IMG/VR virus record: IMGVR_UViG_3300020196_000016
Location: 1 to 64,000 of that record
DNA length: 64,000 nucleotides
Strand: one strand, 5' to 3'
Source of the DNA: a virus
Shown piece by piece: positions 15,047-21,586 of this stretch; positions within the stretch are counted from its first letter, which is position 1; every line of letters starts with the position of its first letter. The notes under the pieces are model-generated. The model was given only the letters and a program-made list of their open reading frames with translations, was not told the origin of the DNA and ran no database searches. Made by a program: the position numbers and the translations under genes.

Positions 15047-15077
15047 AACCCGGCCAGAGTGTGCCGGGTTTCTGTTT
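15047..15077 (+). terminator. Rho-independent terminator
   Basis: AACCCGGC, 8-base loop, GCCGGGTT, then TCTGTTT. It closes the small RNA unit. Confidence 0.72.
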
Positions 15078-15118
15078 GTCAAGTGGGGATGTGTGATACA
15101 GATCACAACGGCAGGAAC

Positions 15119-15180
15119 CTAGCAAGTTCCATGCCAGCCCCGCCGAGCCGGTTCGCCAAAGTTGGCACGGGTCTTGCAAG
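15119..15180. promoter_or_regulatory. Dyad element E7
   Basis: CTAGCAAG, TGCCAGC, CGAGCCGGTTCG, GTTGGCACG-N4-TTGCAAG. It is directly followed by E8 without any gene between, so here the elements are in tandem. Confidence 0.65.
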
Positions 15181-15204
15181 TCAACCGGTCATCGGTTTAC
15201 TGTA

Positions 15205-15265
15205 TAGCACGAACCATGCCAAGGCTCACAAACCGGTTCGGCCACCTTGGCACGATCTTTGCAAG
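15205..15265. promoter_or_regulatory. Dyad element E8
   Basis: TGCCAAGG and CCTTGGCA are perfect inverted arms around AACCGGTTCGG; the right side continues CACG-N4-TTGCAAG. The left outer TTGCAA is degenerate (GTGCTA leftward). The arms differ from E1 at matching positions on both sides, evidence that the dyad itself is selected. Confidence 0.65.
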
Positions 15266-15310
15266 CGTTTTTTTCATGATACACCGTGACCCGGATCACG
15301 CGATCCCCCA

Positions 15311-15339
15311 TTGACAGCATGGTGGGCATGCGTTATGCT
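15311..15339 (+). promoter_or_regulatory. Sigma-70-like promoter without obvious gene
   Basis: TTGACA, 17 bp spacer, TATGCT. A short G/C inverted repeat and CAACC...GGTTG hairpin follow by 15,420, so any product would be a very short RNA. Confidence 0.5.
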
Positions 15340-15446
15340 ATGCGATCCCCCGGGTGATCCCTGTGTGACCGGGCGCACACCGGCAATCAACCGACTGGGT
15401 GGTTGTTTAGCTTGTATAGTGTATGATGAACCGGTGATTATCTATT

Positions 15447-15497
15447 GTGTATAGTGTATAGCGGGAGATAGGTGAATATCTCTCTATACTATACTCT
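15447..15497. repeat. Large AT-rich inverted repeat
   Basis: TATAGTGTATAG and AGATA on the left pair with TATCT and CTATACTATA on the right around a 6-base centre. Additional direct copies of TGTATAGTGTAT lie just upstream (about 15,413-15,425). It may be a protein-binding site, cruciform or origin-associated structure. Confidence 0.6.
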
Positions 15498-15597
15498 ATA
15501 CCTTCTTTATGTTCTTTATATATCCTATACTGGATATACTATTTCTATATCTGCCGGATTTTCTGTATATCAACCGCTAGATATAGGGCAATCGACC

Positions 15598-15626
15598 AGT
15601 ATAGCGCGTTGGGCCGATCATGTCAA
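15598..15626 (-). promoter_or_regulatory. Consensus sigma-70 promoter, leftward
   Basis: TTGACA, 17 bp spacer with TGATCGG, TATACT. It points into the large inverted repeat and the gene-free end of the island, so its product is unknown. Confidence 0.65.
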
Positions 15627-15651
15627 TCGGCTAACGTTATCCGTTTTTGTC

Positions 15652-15680
15652 TTGATCTACCGGTACCGGTGTGGTATAGT
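15652..15680 (+). promoter_or_regulatory. Sigma-70-like promoter, rightward
   Basis: TTGATC, 17 bp spacer containing the palindrome CCGGTACCGG, TATAGT. It is back to back with the leftward promoter, with 25 bp between the two -35 boxes. Confidence 0.55.
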
Positions 15681-16161
15681 GGCGATGATGTGCCGGTTAT
15701 ACACAATATTTTATACTATCTACATTTTTTTGTATTTTTATTGGGTATTTTCTCTAACGGCTGACTAATTATTTATCTGGTTGTGTGGGGCTTTAATACC
15801 GCCACATTACAGAGTTTTTTTCTTTATTGCTTTATTCCAGCTATATACCGAACAACTTATATCTATATATAGCTATATCCAACAGTTCAGCACACTTAGA
15901 ACTTTTTCAATTAAATTTTAACTGTTTTTTTATCTAAATTTGAATCAAATTTTTTTGGTGTAGCTACCTCTTTATTTAGTTCAAATTTTTATTGTGGTTT
16001 TATTTGGTTCTTTATATATCGTTCTATATCTCTATAGGTTCTCTTTGTTATTAATATCTTTTTTTTATATCCCTTTTATTGCTTTATTTGTTAAAAAAAT
16101 TTGGGTCGGTTTTCGTTCTCGATTCTTTCTCTATATCTCTTTATTTATTTCTATTTTTCAA

Positions 16162-16392
16162 TCAAAAATTTTTTATGGGGGGTGGAGGTAGGTGCTTCCA
16201 TGGTTTATTTATATCCATTAGTAATCCTGCTAATTCATAATGGGCATATACATACCGGTTTTGTTCTTTAAAGAATTTTATATATATTCTTTTTTTATTG
16301 TCTCTGGATAGTTTTACTTCTGTTATATATCCTATCTCTCCTTCTGAATCTATTAGGATATCTCCTGGTGTAAATGTTGTTGGTTTATTCAT
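16162..16392 (-). CDS. GDL-family small protein, last of the array
   Basis: 76 residues: F-T-P-G-D-I-L-I, I-G-Y-I-T and Y-I-K-F-F are family strands. The C terminus reads W-K-H-L-P-P-P-P instead of W-K-H-I-P-V-x-K, consistent with loss of constraint where no gene follows to be coupled. Confidence 0.65.
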   Translation of the reverse strand: MNKPTTFTPGDILIDSEGEIGYITEVKLSRDNKKRIYIKFFKEQNRYVYAHYELAGLLMDINKPWKHLPPPPIKNF

Positions 16393-16401
16393 ATATGTTT
16401 A

Positions 16402-16641
16402 TTATTTCTTTATTGAATATCTCTCTAATATCTTTCTATCTATAAACTTATCTAACTCCTCTTCATCATAACTTTCCTTTATATATTCTCCTACTGGAAG
16501 GTTTACCCATGATTCTAATAGGTACATGGTTGAACCATCCCAGTCATACCATATCTTTATTACTGTTGATAGTTCTTCTTTATCATACTTCCATACCATT
16601 ACATCTCCGATATTGTATTTGGTATGTTCTTTAAACTTCAT
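16402..16641 (-). CDS. GDL-family small protein, diverged
   Basis: 79 residues: Y-N-I-G-D-V-M-V-W, central S-T-V-I-K-I-W-Y-D and an acidic helix E-S-Y-D-E-E-E-L-D-K-F-I. The end is Y-S-I-K-K, a trace of P-V-K-K. It overlaps the upstream paralog by 11 bp. Confidence 0.68.
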   Translation of the reverse strand: MKFKEHTKYNIGDVMVWKYDKEELSTVIKIWYDWDGSTMYLLESWVNLPVGEYIKESYDEEELDKFIDRKILERYSIKK

Positions 16642-16879
16642 TGTTTATCTTTTTGTCTATCATATACTCTTTTATATAATGTTTTTTATTCTCCATTCCC
16701 GCAAATATAATTGTGTATATTCCACCTGTAATATTATCAGTTGATGGTGTTGCTTTTATTATTATTCCTATTTTGCCCATATAGTATTCTTTATATAAGA
16801 ACTTCTCTATATCCAACTGTTCATCTGGTTCTGGATAGCTATCTATTGTTTTTATTATATCTCCCGGTTTATACTTCAT
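16631..16879 (-). CDS. GDL-family small protein
   Basis: 82 residues: K-Y-K-P-G-D-I-I, K-I-G-I-I-I-K-A and I-Y-T-I-I-F-A-G-M-E-N-K-K-H. The same A-G-x-E-x-K-K-H block is in the next gene upstream, showing recent duplication. Start overlaps the upstream stop by ATGA. Confidence 0.7.
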   Translation of the reverse strand: MKYKPGDIIKTIDSYPEPDEQLDIEKFLYKEYYMGKIGIIIKATPSTDNITGGIYTIIFAGMENKKHYIKEYMIDKKINNEV

Positions 16880-17112
16880 TCTATGTTCTCTTTTATCTTG
16901 TATTCTATCTCTTCTTCATATACAAGATGTTTTTTTCCTTCTATGCCCGCAACTAATACTTGGTATATAACAACAGGATATTTTGTTGCTTTGGCTATAT
17001 CATATACCGGATCAGTTGTCCCCAGTATTATTCCCACTTTGTCTCGGAATATCACATAGTCATTATAATTCATTTTCTTTATCTTGACTATGTCTCCCAC
17101 TTGATATTTCAT
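16876..17112 (-). CDS. GDL-family small protein
   Basis: 78 residues: Y-Q-V-G-D-I-V-K, K-V-G-I-I-L-G and V-A-G-I-E-G-K-K-H. It lacks P-V-x-K and ends in a Glu/Lys-rich helix. Its 5' end is overlapped by 50 bp by the neighbouring paralog in another frame. Confidence 0.7.
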   Translation of the reverse strand: MKYQVGDIVKIKKMNYNDYVIFRDKVGIILGTTDPVYDIAKATKYPVVIYQVLVAGIEGKKHLVYEEEIEYKIKENIE

Positions 17113-17287
17113 ATATTCTTTCTATTATTAATCTTTCTAATACCCATATTGGTTCATTTGGTTTTCCACATATAAGAATTCTATAATCAACTTCTTCATT
17201 CCACATTCTGCTTTTTATTATTATTCCTATCTTCTCCTCATATTGTGTATTGATTGTCTTTACAATATCACCTATCTGATATTTCAT
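17063..17287 (-). CDS. GDL-family small protein with run-on C terminus
   Basis: 74 residues: Y-Q-I-G-D-I-V, K-I-G-I-I-I-K, I-W-V-L-E-R-L-I. The last ~17 residues (S-S-G-R-H-S-Q-D-K-E) are read from the start region of the next gene in a different frame. A lost stop or frameshift has probably extended it. Confidence 0.65.
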   Translation of the reverse strand: MKYQIGDIVKTINTQYEEKIGIIIKSRMWNEEVDYRILICGKPNEPIWVLERLIIERIYEISSGRHSQDKENEL

Positions 17288-17319
17288 TTTCTTTCGCCAT
17301 CATTATTCTTCTATCTAAA

Positions 17320-17385
17320 TCACTTTCTATATCCCAATACATAATCAATATAAACAATATCACCAATATTATATTTGTGTTTCAT
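17320..17385 (-). pseudogene. Truncated remnant of a GDL-family gene
   Basis: M-K-H-K-Y-N-I-G-D-I-V-Y-I-D-Y then a stop after 21 codons. It keeps the ATGA overlap with the gene upstream but lacks the rest of the fold; the 34 bp to the next start are non-coding. It is a decaying copy inside the array. Confidence 0.6.
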
Positions 17386-17603
17386 TTTATCACCGGATAA
17401 TGGATATAATCATTTAATTGACTTCTGAGATAGAAAAGTTCACCACATTCAATAGCAAACTTACCAAACCATTTTATAATAATTTCTTCTGGTTCTTCAA
17501 ATTCACTATTATATTCAACTCTTACAACATAACCTATTGCTGGATAATGTGTTGTTGGTTCTTTTTTAGATATAAATAAATTACCAACACTTATTTTTTT
17601 CAT
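17382..17603 (-). CDS. GDL-family small protein
   Basis: 73 residues: I-S-V-G-N-L-F (Asn for Asp), A-I-G-Y-V-V, I-I-I-K-W-F and end I-H-Y-P-V-I-K. Coupled on both sides by ATGA overlaps. Confidence 0.72.
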   Translation of the reverse strand: MKKISVGNLFISKKEPTTHYPAIGYVVRVEYNSEFEEPEEIIIKWFGKFAIECGELFYLRSQLNDYIHYPVIK

Positions 17604-17815
17604 TCTTTTACCGGATAATGAATAAATTGTTTTGTTATAACATAATGCTCAATAGCATCGGCATCAAGATGTTGTATTTTTGTCTTGCCTTCTGGATAAT
17701 ATATTATAACTTTGTAATATTCTGTTGATAGTGTTTTATTCTCTTCTTCCAGAATGAGAATTGATATTGTTTCATGTTTTTCTACAACAAACAAATCACC
17801 AATATTATATTTCAT
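17600..17815 (-). CDS. GDL-family small protein
   Basis: 71 residues: Y-N-I-G-D-L-F-V, Y-Y-K-V-I-I-Y and end I-H-Y-P-V-K-E. The G-I-I strand is replaced by I-S-I-L-I-L-E. ATGA overlaps at both ends. Confidence 0.72.
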   Translation of the reverse strand: MKYNIGDLFVVEKHETISILILEEENKTLSTEYYKVIIYYPEGKTKIQHLDADAIEHYVITKQFIHYPVKE

Positions 17816-18021
17816 TTCTTCACCGGTATATGCTCTACATTACCGTTTAGTATATCATCTAATTCTTCTTCTGTCCAATATGTATCACGATATCCTACTT
17901 GTTCCGGATATGTGAGCCAATAATATTTGATACCATTTTCCTCATCTATCTTATAAAGATGGGATCGTAGTTCTGTATCAAAATTACGGTCAATAAATAT
18001 ATCACCAATATTATATTTCAT
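17812..18021 (-). CDS. GDL-family small protein
   Basis: 69 residues: Y-N-I-G-D-I-F-I-D, I-K-Y-Y-W-L-T-Y and W-T-E-E-E-L-D-D-I, ending V-E-H-I-P-V-K-K. Coupled at both ends. Confidence 0.72.
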   Translation of the reverse strand: MKYNIGDIFIDRNFDTELRSHLYKIDEENGIKYYWLTYPEQVGYRDTYWTEEELDDILNGNVEHIPVKK

Positions 18022-18233
18022 ATTGCTTTCAATTCTTTCTGGAAAATACGATATGGTAAATCTGGTTGTCCTTGAATAATAACTTCATATTCAGGTTCGT
18101 TGATATGGTATGTGTGATTTAGTTGTAATGTTATATAACATAACCTTCCACGGATTGGTTCATACACATAAGGACTGTTTAAGATCCGCACGATATCTCC
18201 AACAGAAAATTTGTGTTTTCTTCGTCTCGTCAT
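18018..18233 (-). CDS. GDL-family small protein
   Basis: 71 residues from the ATG at 18,233, which overlaps the upstream stop as TAATG. An upstream ATG would start inside the neighbour's P-V-K codons. Basic N terminus T-R-R-R-K-H-K then F-S-V-G-D-I-V; E-V-I-I-Q-G strand. No P-V-x-K. Confidence 0.7.
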   Translation of the reverse strand: MTRRRKHKFSVGDIVRILNSPYVYEPIRGRLCYITLQLNHTYHINEPEYEVIIQGQPDLPYRIFQKELKAI

Positions 18234-18457
18234 TATTTCACCGGACAATGGATCGCATTATTTCTCTTTACCCAAGCGTCTATTACATCTGACTTATAAT
18301 AATCTAAATATTGCGATGGACGATTGGACCACATTATACCGACCAATTGGATATCGGGCAATATATCTTTTTGAACTTCCATAACTGTTCCAGTTTGCCA
18401 GTCCTCTTTATTGAGAAAACAAGTTTCAACAATCAAATCACCAACGCTATATTTCAC
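18233..18457 (-). CDS. GDL-family small protein
   Basis: 74 residues: Y-S-V-G-D-L-I-V, T-G-T-V-M-E-V, V-G-I-M-W and end I-H-C-P-V-K. Next start is reached through TAATG. Confidence 0.72.
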   Translation of the reverse strand: MKYSVGDLIVETCFLNKEDWQTGTVMEVQKDILPDIQLVGIMWSNRPSQYLDYYKSDVIDAWVKRNNAIHCPVK

Positions 18458-18684
18458 GGTTTCACCTTTACCAGTGTATAAATCCCTTCTTCAATGAGTT
18501 CAGTAATTTTTTCTTCTAAAACCCATGTTGATTTTCCAATTGGTTTTCCATTAAGAAAAATTATTTTATAAAAAGCACCATTTTCACCTTCATTTAATAG
18601 TTCGCTTGGACCATAACTATAACTTGAAACATATAAGAGCGTATCTCCACCAGATAGAAAAAGATCACCAATGTTATATTTCAT
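18454..18684 (-). CDS. GDL-family small protein
   Basis: 76 residues: Y-N-I-G-D-L-F-L, F-Y-K-I-I-F-L-N-G-K-P-I-G-K-S-T-W-V-L-E-E, ending Y-T-L-V-K-V-K-P. The F-L-N-G-K-x-x-G-x-T block is shared with the truncated gene on the other side of the homing endonuclease. It overlaps the endonuclease stop by ATGA. Confidence 0.72.
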   Translation of the reverse strand: MKYNIGDLFLSGGDTLLYVSSYSYGPSELLNEGENGAFYKIIFLNGKPIGKSTWVLEEKITELIEEGIYTLVKVKP

Positions 18685-19466
18685 TTTACAACTGATGTTT
18701 GAACTTCGCTATGTTTTTTGCGTTTTTTTGCTTCACTCAATTTCTTTTTATGTTCTTCGCTAAGTTTTTTACCAATATTTGCTTTCCTCAACTTCTGTTT
18801 TGTTTCTTCGCTCATATTCTTATTTACTTCACTCAATTTCTTTTTATGTTCTTCGCTAAGTTTTTTACCAATATTTGCTTGACTTATTTTCTTTTTTGTT
18901 TCTTGACTGAGTTTTCTGCCAGTCAACGCTTCACTTATTTTCTTTCTTGCTTCTTTGCTGGACATTCTGTCTTTTGCCGCTTCACTTATTTTTTTTCTTG
19001 TCTCTTCGCTAATATTTCTCTTTGCTTCACTTATTTTTCTTTTTGATTGTTCGGTATGTTTTCTGCCTGTCAAAGCGACACTTCTTTTCTTTCTTGTTTC
19101 TTCACTTATGTTTCTGCTTGCTTCGCTCATTTTCTTTCTTGTTTCTTCGCTGTGTTTTACACCAAGAGGAGAACCGGCAACTTTACATATGTTATAGCCT
19201 CTATCGTCTTCATAAGACTTATAATAATCTAAATAAACTTGCTCGTATGCCAATAGGTGTTCTGGGTTTGATACTTCTTCTATTATATCAAATGTGAAAC
19301 TTTGTTCGCCATATTTATTCCAGGCTTTTTGTAAGTGTTCGGAATGATGTTTTCCTTCTTTTAGATAATGCTTATGTTGGGACCATCTTTTATCAATATT
19401 GACTGCCGAACCAATATAAACCTTGTTGTTTTTTATATTTTTTATTAAGTAAATGCCACTTTTCAT
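18681..19466 (-). CDS. GIY-YIG homing endonuclease with NUMOD3 repeats
   Basis: 261 residues. The N terminus G-I-Y-L-I-K-N...K-V-Y-I-G-S-A and R-W-S-Q-H is a complete GIY-YIG nuclease core (residues 4-35). Seven or more NUMOD3 units follow (S-E-E-T-R-K-K-x-S-x-A-x-x-G-R-K), which bind DNA. SD GGGAG precedes ATG. It stands inside the GDL array, and the next gene upstream is truncated, as expected for a mobile gene insertion. It would cut related phage DNA lacking the insert and spread by recombination. Confidence 0.92.
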   Translation of the reverse strand: MKSGIYLIKNIKNNKVYIGSAVNIDKRWSQHKHYLKEGKHHSEHLQKAWNKYGEQSFTFDIIEEVSNPEHLLAYEQVYLDYYKSYEDDRGYNICKVAGSPLGVKHSEETRKKMSEASRNISEETRKKRSVALTGRKHTEQSKRKISEAKRNISEETRKKISEAAKDRMSSKEARKKISEALTGRKLSQETKKKISQANIGKKLSEEHKKKLSEVNKNMSEETKQKLRKANIGKKLSEEHKKKLSEAKKRKKHSEVQTSVVK

Positions 19467-19495
19467 ATAATTCTCCCTTATATGAGTAAGTAGTT

Positions 19496-19678
19496 TTAAA
19501 TTAATGTTCTGCCTTCTTGTTTACCATTGAGAAACTTGATGGTAATATATTTAACTGTTTTACCATCTGGATTGAATTCATCTGTATATTGAATATCAAG
19601 AACATAAATACAAGTTCCATCTTTGGTATACATAAGATCGCCAAGGGATAAATTTATTTTACTGGATAATACTTCCAT
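19496..19678 (-). pseudogene. GDL-family gene truncated beside the homing endonuclease
   Basis: 60 codons: L-S-L-G-D-L-M-Y and Y-I-T-I-K-F-L-N-G-K-Q-E-G-R-T-L-I then stop, missing the last ~20 residues found in paralogs. The native start appears changed to ATA (AAAATAAAT after the upstream stop); the usable ATG lies inside the neighbour's last codons. Probably a damaged copy, though a short product could be made. Confidence 0.55.
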
Positions 19679-19848
19679 AATTTTTCTTCTATGAAATGAT
19701 CAACTTGTTTTCTTTTCCAAGTTAATTCAACTGGCGGATTTTGGTTGAGATATAGGAGAAACTTTACATTATAGACATTTACAGCAACAGCAATCATTTT
19801 TGCTTCGCTGGTTGTTTCTATAAATAAATCTCCTATACTATATTTCAT
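19654..19848 (-). CDS. GDL-family small protein
   Basis: 64 residues: Y-S-I-G-D-L-F-I, V-K-F-L-L-Y-L and W-K-Y-Y-P-V-K. Start overlaps upstream stop by ATGA. Confidence 0.7.
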   Translation of the reverse strand: MKYSIGDLFIETTSEAKMIAVAVNVYNVKFLLYLNQNPPVELTWKRKQVDHFIEEKLWKYYPVK

Positions 19849-20054
19849 TCTATATACTTGCCCACAATATCCTTTTCAACGAAATAATAGAACTCATTTA
19901 CAAAACCACAAACAATCACTTTATATTCGTTTGTATCAGTTATCTTCCAGCGTTCCATGATAAGTACTGGCTTATCCTGAAATCGTTCAAGGTGGAGCAT
20001 TTTACGAATTTTTACAACATCTCCAATAGCATATGCGTAATCAGTTGTGTTCAT
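19845..20054 (-). CDS. GDL-family small protein
   Basis: 69 residues: Y-A-I-G-D-V-V-K-I-R, K-P-V-L-I-M-E-R-W and Y-K-V-I-V-C-G-F, ending D-I-V-G-K-Y-I-E without P-V-x-K. ATGA at both ends. Confidence 0.7.
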   Translation of the reverse strand: MNTTDYAYAIGDVVKIRKMLHLERFQDKPVLIMERWKITDTNEYKVIVCGFVNEFYYFVEKDIVGKYIE

Positions 20055-20284
20055 TTTTTCACCGGATAATACTTCCAGTTTCTGTGTGATATTGTATCTG
20101 GATTGAACATATGTTCTATGTTATCTGGATACATTATTCGTTTTCTCATTCGTATGCCTTTTGTTGGATTGAGAAGAATAAGAATATATTTTTTAGTATT
20201 ACGTTCTTCGTCATACTGAACATCAGCCACATAATACACTTCACTATTAAGCAATACAAATAAATCACCTAAATTAATCTTCAT
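20051..20284 (-). CDS. GDL-family small protein
   Basis: 77 residues: I-N-L-G-D-L-F-V, Y-Y-V-A-D-V and Y-I-L-I-L-L-N-P, ending W-K-Y-Y-P-V-K-K. ATGA overlaps at both ends. Confidence 0.72.
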   Translation of the reverse strand: MKINLGDLFVLLNSEVYYVADVQYDEERNTKKYILILLNPTKGIRMRKRIMYPDNIEHMFNPDTISHRNWKYYPVKK

Positions 20285-20490
20285 TTCAATATGGCTTTAA
20301 AGTGTTCTAAAAATTCTGGTCTTTCTTTAAACTGTTTAAAAAGTTCATTTTTACTCATAAAAACACTTCTTACTTTCATAGTATGGGTATCATAATATTC
20401 AAGTATTAGTTTGGTTCCTTTCTTTCCAACAATAGTAAAAGTTATATTATCTCTTTTTTGAAGAATAAGATCACCAACATTAAAATTCAT
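20281..20490 (-). CDS. GDL-family small protein
   Basis: 69 residues: F-N-V-G-D-L-I-L, F-T-I-V-G-K-K-G and a basic helix R-S-V-F-M-S-K-N-E. C terminus F-K-A-I-L-K lacks P-V. Its 5' end overlaps the upstream gene by 11 bp. Confidence 0.7.
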   Translation of the reverse strand: MNFNVGDLILQKRDNITFTIVGKKGTKLILEYYDTHTMKVRSVFMSKNELFKQFKERPEFLEHFKAILK

Positions 20491-20731
20491 TTTTCACCTT
20501 TGGAACAGGATAATATTGATTTAGATTATGTTTGCGTTTACCTTCTACTATGGAAAGCCATAGATTTATTGTTCTTTCATCCGATTCATCTATTCTTGTT
20601 TCACCGGTTTTCCATTGCCAGAATATCTTATAGTTTAACTTCTTGTTATTATCAATATCTATTATAATACCGATCTTTTCTACGAAAGGTATTACGATCA
20701 GATCACCCCCATTATACTTGGTTTTAATCAT
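20480..20731 (-). CDS. GDL-family small protein
   Basis: 83 residues: Y-N-G-G-D-L-I-V, K-I-G-I-I-I-D and Y-K-I-F-W-Q-W, then Y-Y-P-V-P-K followed by a five-residue extension. The extension overlaps the next start. Confidence 0.72.
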   Translation of the reverse strand: MIKTKYNGGDLIVIPFVEKIGIIIDIDNNKKLNYKIFWQWKTGETRIDESDERTINLWLSIVEGKRKHNLNQYYPVPKVKNEF

Positions 20732-20952
20732 TTGACAACCGGAAAGTATTTGTATTTTCCTGCTTTTATATCTTCAGTCAACTTAACATCAATAATAGCA
20801 TATGGTAGCATGTCTGGAACTTCTTGTTTCTTGCTCACCATTAGATAGATCGCCTTGTCTCCGTACATGTATGTAGTAATATAATGTATAACAGCGATTG
20901 TGCCCTGATCACTAACTAACAGATCACCTATTTTGAACCTAAACTTTCCCAT
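20728..20952 (-). CDS. GDL-family small protein
   Basis: 74 residues: F-K-I-G-D-L-L-V, I-A-V-I-H-Y and end Y-K-Y-F-P-V-V-K. ATGA to the next gene. Confidence 0.72.
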   Translation of the reverse strand: MGKFRFKIGDLLVSDQGTIAVIHYITTYMYGDKAIYLMVSKKQEVPDMLPYAIIDVKLTEDIKAGKYKYFPVVK

Positions 20953-21130
20953 TCTTTGTCAGTCTGCAAATCTCATAATGATCCCACAGCTTCTTCTCCC
21001 AGTTATTCATTTTATCATTTTGCCAGTTAATTTTATAGAGTGTGCAGTATTCTTTTTCCTTGACTTCAGTAATAATGCCAAGTGTATTGCTAACCGGACA
21101 AGCAACGAGATCACCAATTTCATAATTCAT
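20939..21130 (-). CDS. GDL-family small protein
   Basis: 63 residues: Y-E-I-G-D-L-V-A, L-G-I-I-T-E-V and Y-K-I-N-W-Q, a compact classic member, ending R-L-T-K-N-G-K-V. It overlaps the following gene by 14 bp. Confidence 0.72.
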   Translation of the reverse strand: MNYEIGDLVACPVSNTLGIITEVKEKEYCTLYKINWQNDKMNNWEKKLWDHYEICRLTKNGKV

Positions 21131-21354
21131 TATTTCACCACGGGATAGTGTTGGAGAATATCGTCAGCGTAAATAATTCTATCGTTTAGTATATGGACCA
21201 ACTTTTCAAATCTAACAAAATAGGATTTTGCATCCAATGTATGAACACCTAATCCTACAATAAGCCCTACACTATTTTCATGTTTTGGCATAAAACGCCA
21301 AAGTTCTGGTTTTAATACAACTAAATCGCCAACTTGATATTTTGGTTTATTCAT
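21130..21354 (-). CDS. GDL-family small protein
   Basis: 74 residues: Y-Q-V-G-D-L-V-V-L, V-G-L-I-V-G-L and Y-F-V-R-F, ending Q-H-Y-P-V-V-K. Coupled to the small membrane protein upstream by ATGA and to the next gene by TAATG. Confidence 0.72.
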   Translation of the reverse strand: MNKPKYQVGDLVVLKPELWRFMPKHENSVGLIVGLGVHTLDAKSYFVRFEKLVHILNDRIIYADDILQHYPVVK

Positions 21355-21575
21355 ACACGAAACCTACAACAACCTTTCCGGCAAGTAAAAATCTTTTCTT
21401 TGTCCGGAACATGAACAAGAGCGGTTGACCAAGAGGTTTGCTGATCAATCATATATAATCTAACAAGTTCTTTATTTAATTCAATTTGTTGACGAAGCGG
21501 CCCAAGAGCCACTTTCAAATATGTATGATACATGTAATAGCCTATCATTAATATAAGTAGAGTTACAGAGAACAC
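21351..21575 (-). CDS. Small membrane-anchored protein
   Basis: 74 residues. Residues 3-16 are a hydrophobic span (V-T-L-L-I-L-M-I-G-Y-Y-M), followed by a helical region and a Cys-rich basic end (F-T-C-R-K-G-C-C-R). It is not a GDL member but is coupled by ATGA inside the array. Function unknown. Confidence 0.6.
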   Translation of the reverse strand: MFSVTLLILMIGYYMYHTYLKVALGPLRQQIELNKELVRLYMIDQQTSWSTALVHVPDKEKIFTCRKGCCRFRV

Positions 21576-21586
21576 ATTAGTAACTA

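Larger units (their letters stand above)
14897..15077 (+). ncRNA. Probable structured small RNA or attenuator leader
   Basis: Bounded by a strong promoter and a GC-rich hairpin with a T-rich tail, about 180 nt. Visible stems: GGGGG...CCCCC near the 5' end, TGCGAC...GTCGCA (15,009-15,034) and the terminator stem. Inside is a 19-codon GTG ORF with a strong SD (GAGGAG, 5 bp). It could be a free regulatory RNA (6S-like size), a leader-peptide attenuator or a tiny gene; sequence alone does not decide. Confidence 0.5.
15498..16161. other. Gene-free T-rich boundary region
   Basis: Apart from the two promoters above I see no credible gene. Open frames here are low-complexity Phe/Tyr/Ile/Leu strings produced by T-rich sequence. 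Composition moves from GC-rich to very AT-rich. Leftward transcripts of the GDL array end here; no clear hairpin terminator is seen. Confidence 0.6.

Noticed and set aside
11012-15265. The dyad elements as Rho-independent terminators
   Set aside because: The T-rich run lies on the 5' side of the hairpin on the plus strand; neither strand has a hairpin followed by T's.
10640-15500. GC island as a chimeric assembly join
   Set aside because: Same style of GATC-containing TTGAC-17-TA promoters occurs in the AT-rich part; but read coverage should still be checked.
15472-16191. Rightward ORFs rich in Phe/Tyr/Ile
   Set aside because: Low-complexity translation of T-rich DNA; no SD and no protein-like pattern.
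18700-19200. Repeats in the GIY-YIG gene as a CRISPR or satellite array
   Set aside because: They encode NUMOD3 units in one open frame; unit sequences vary as protein repeats do.
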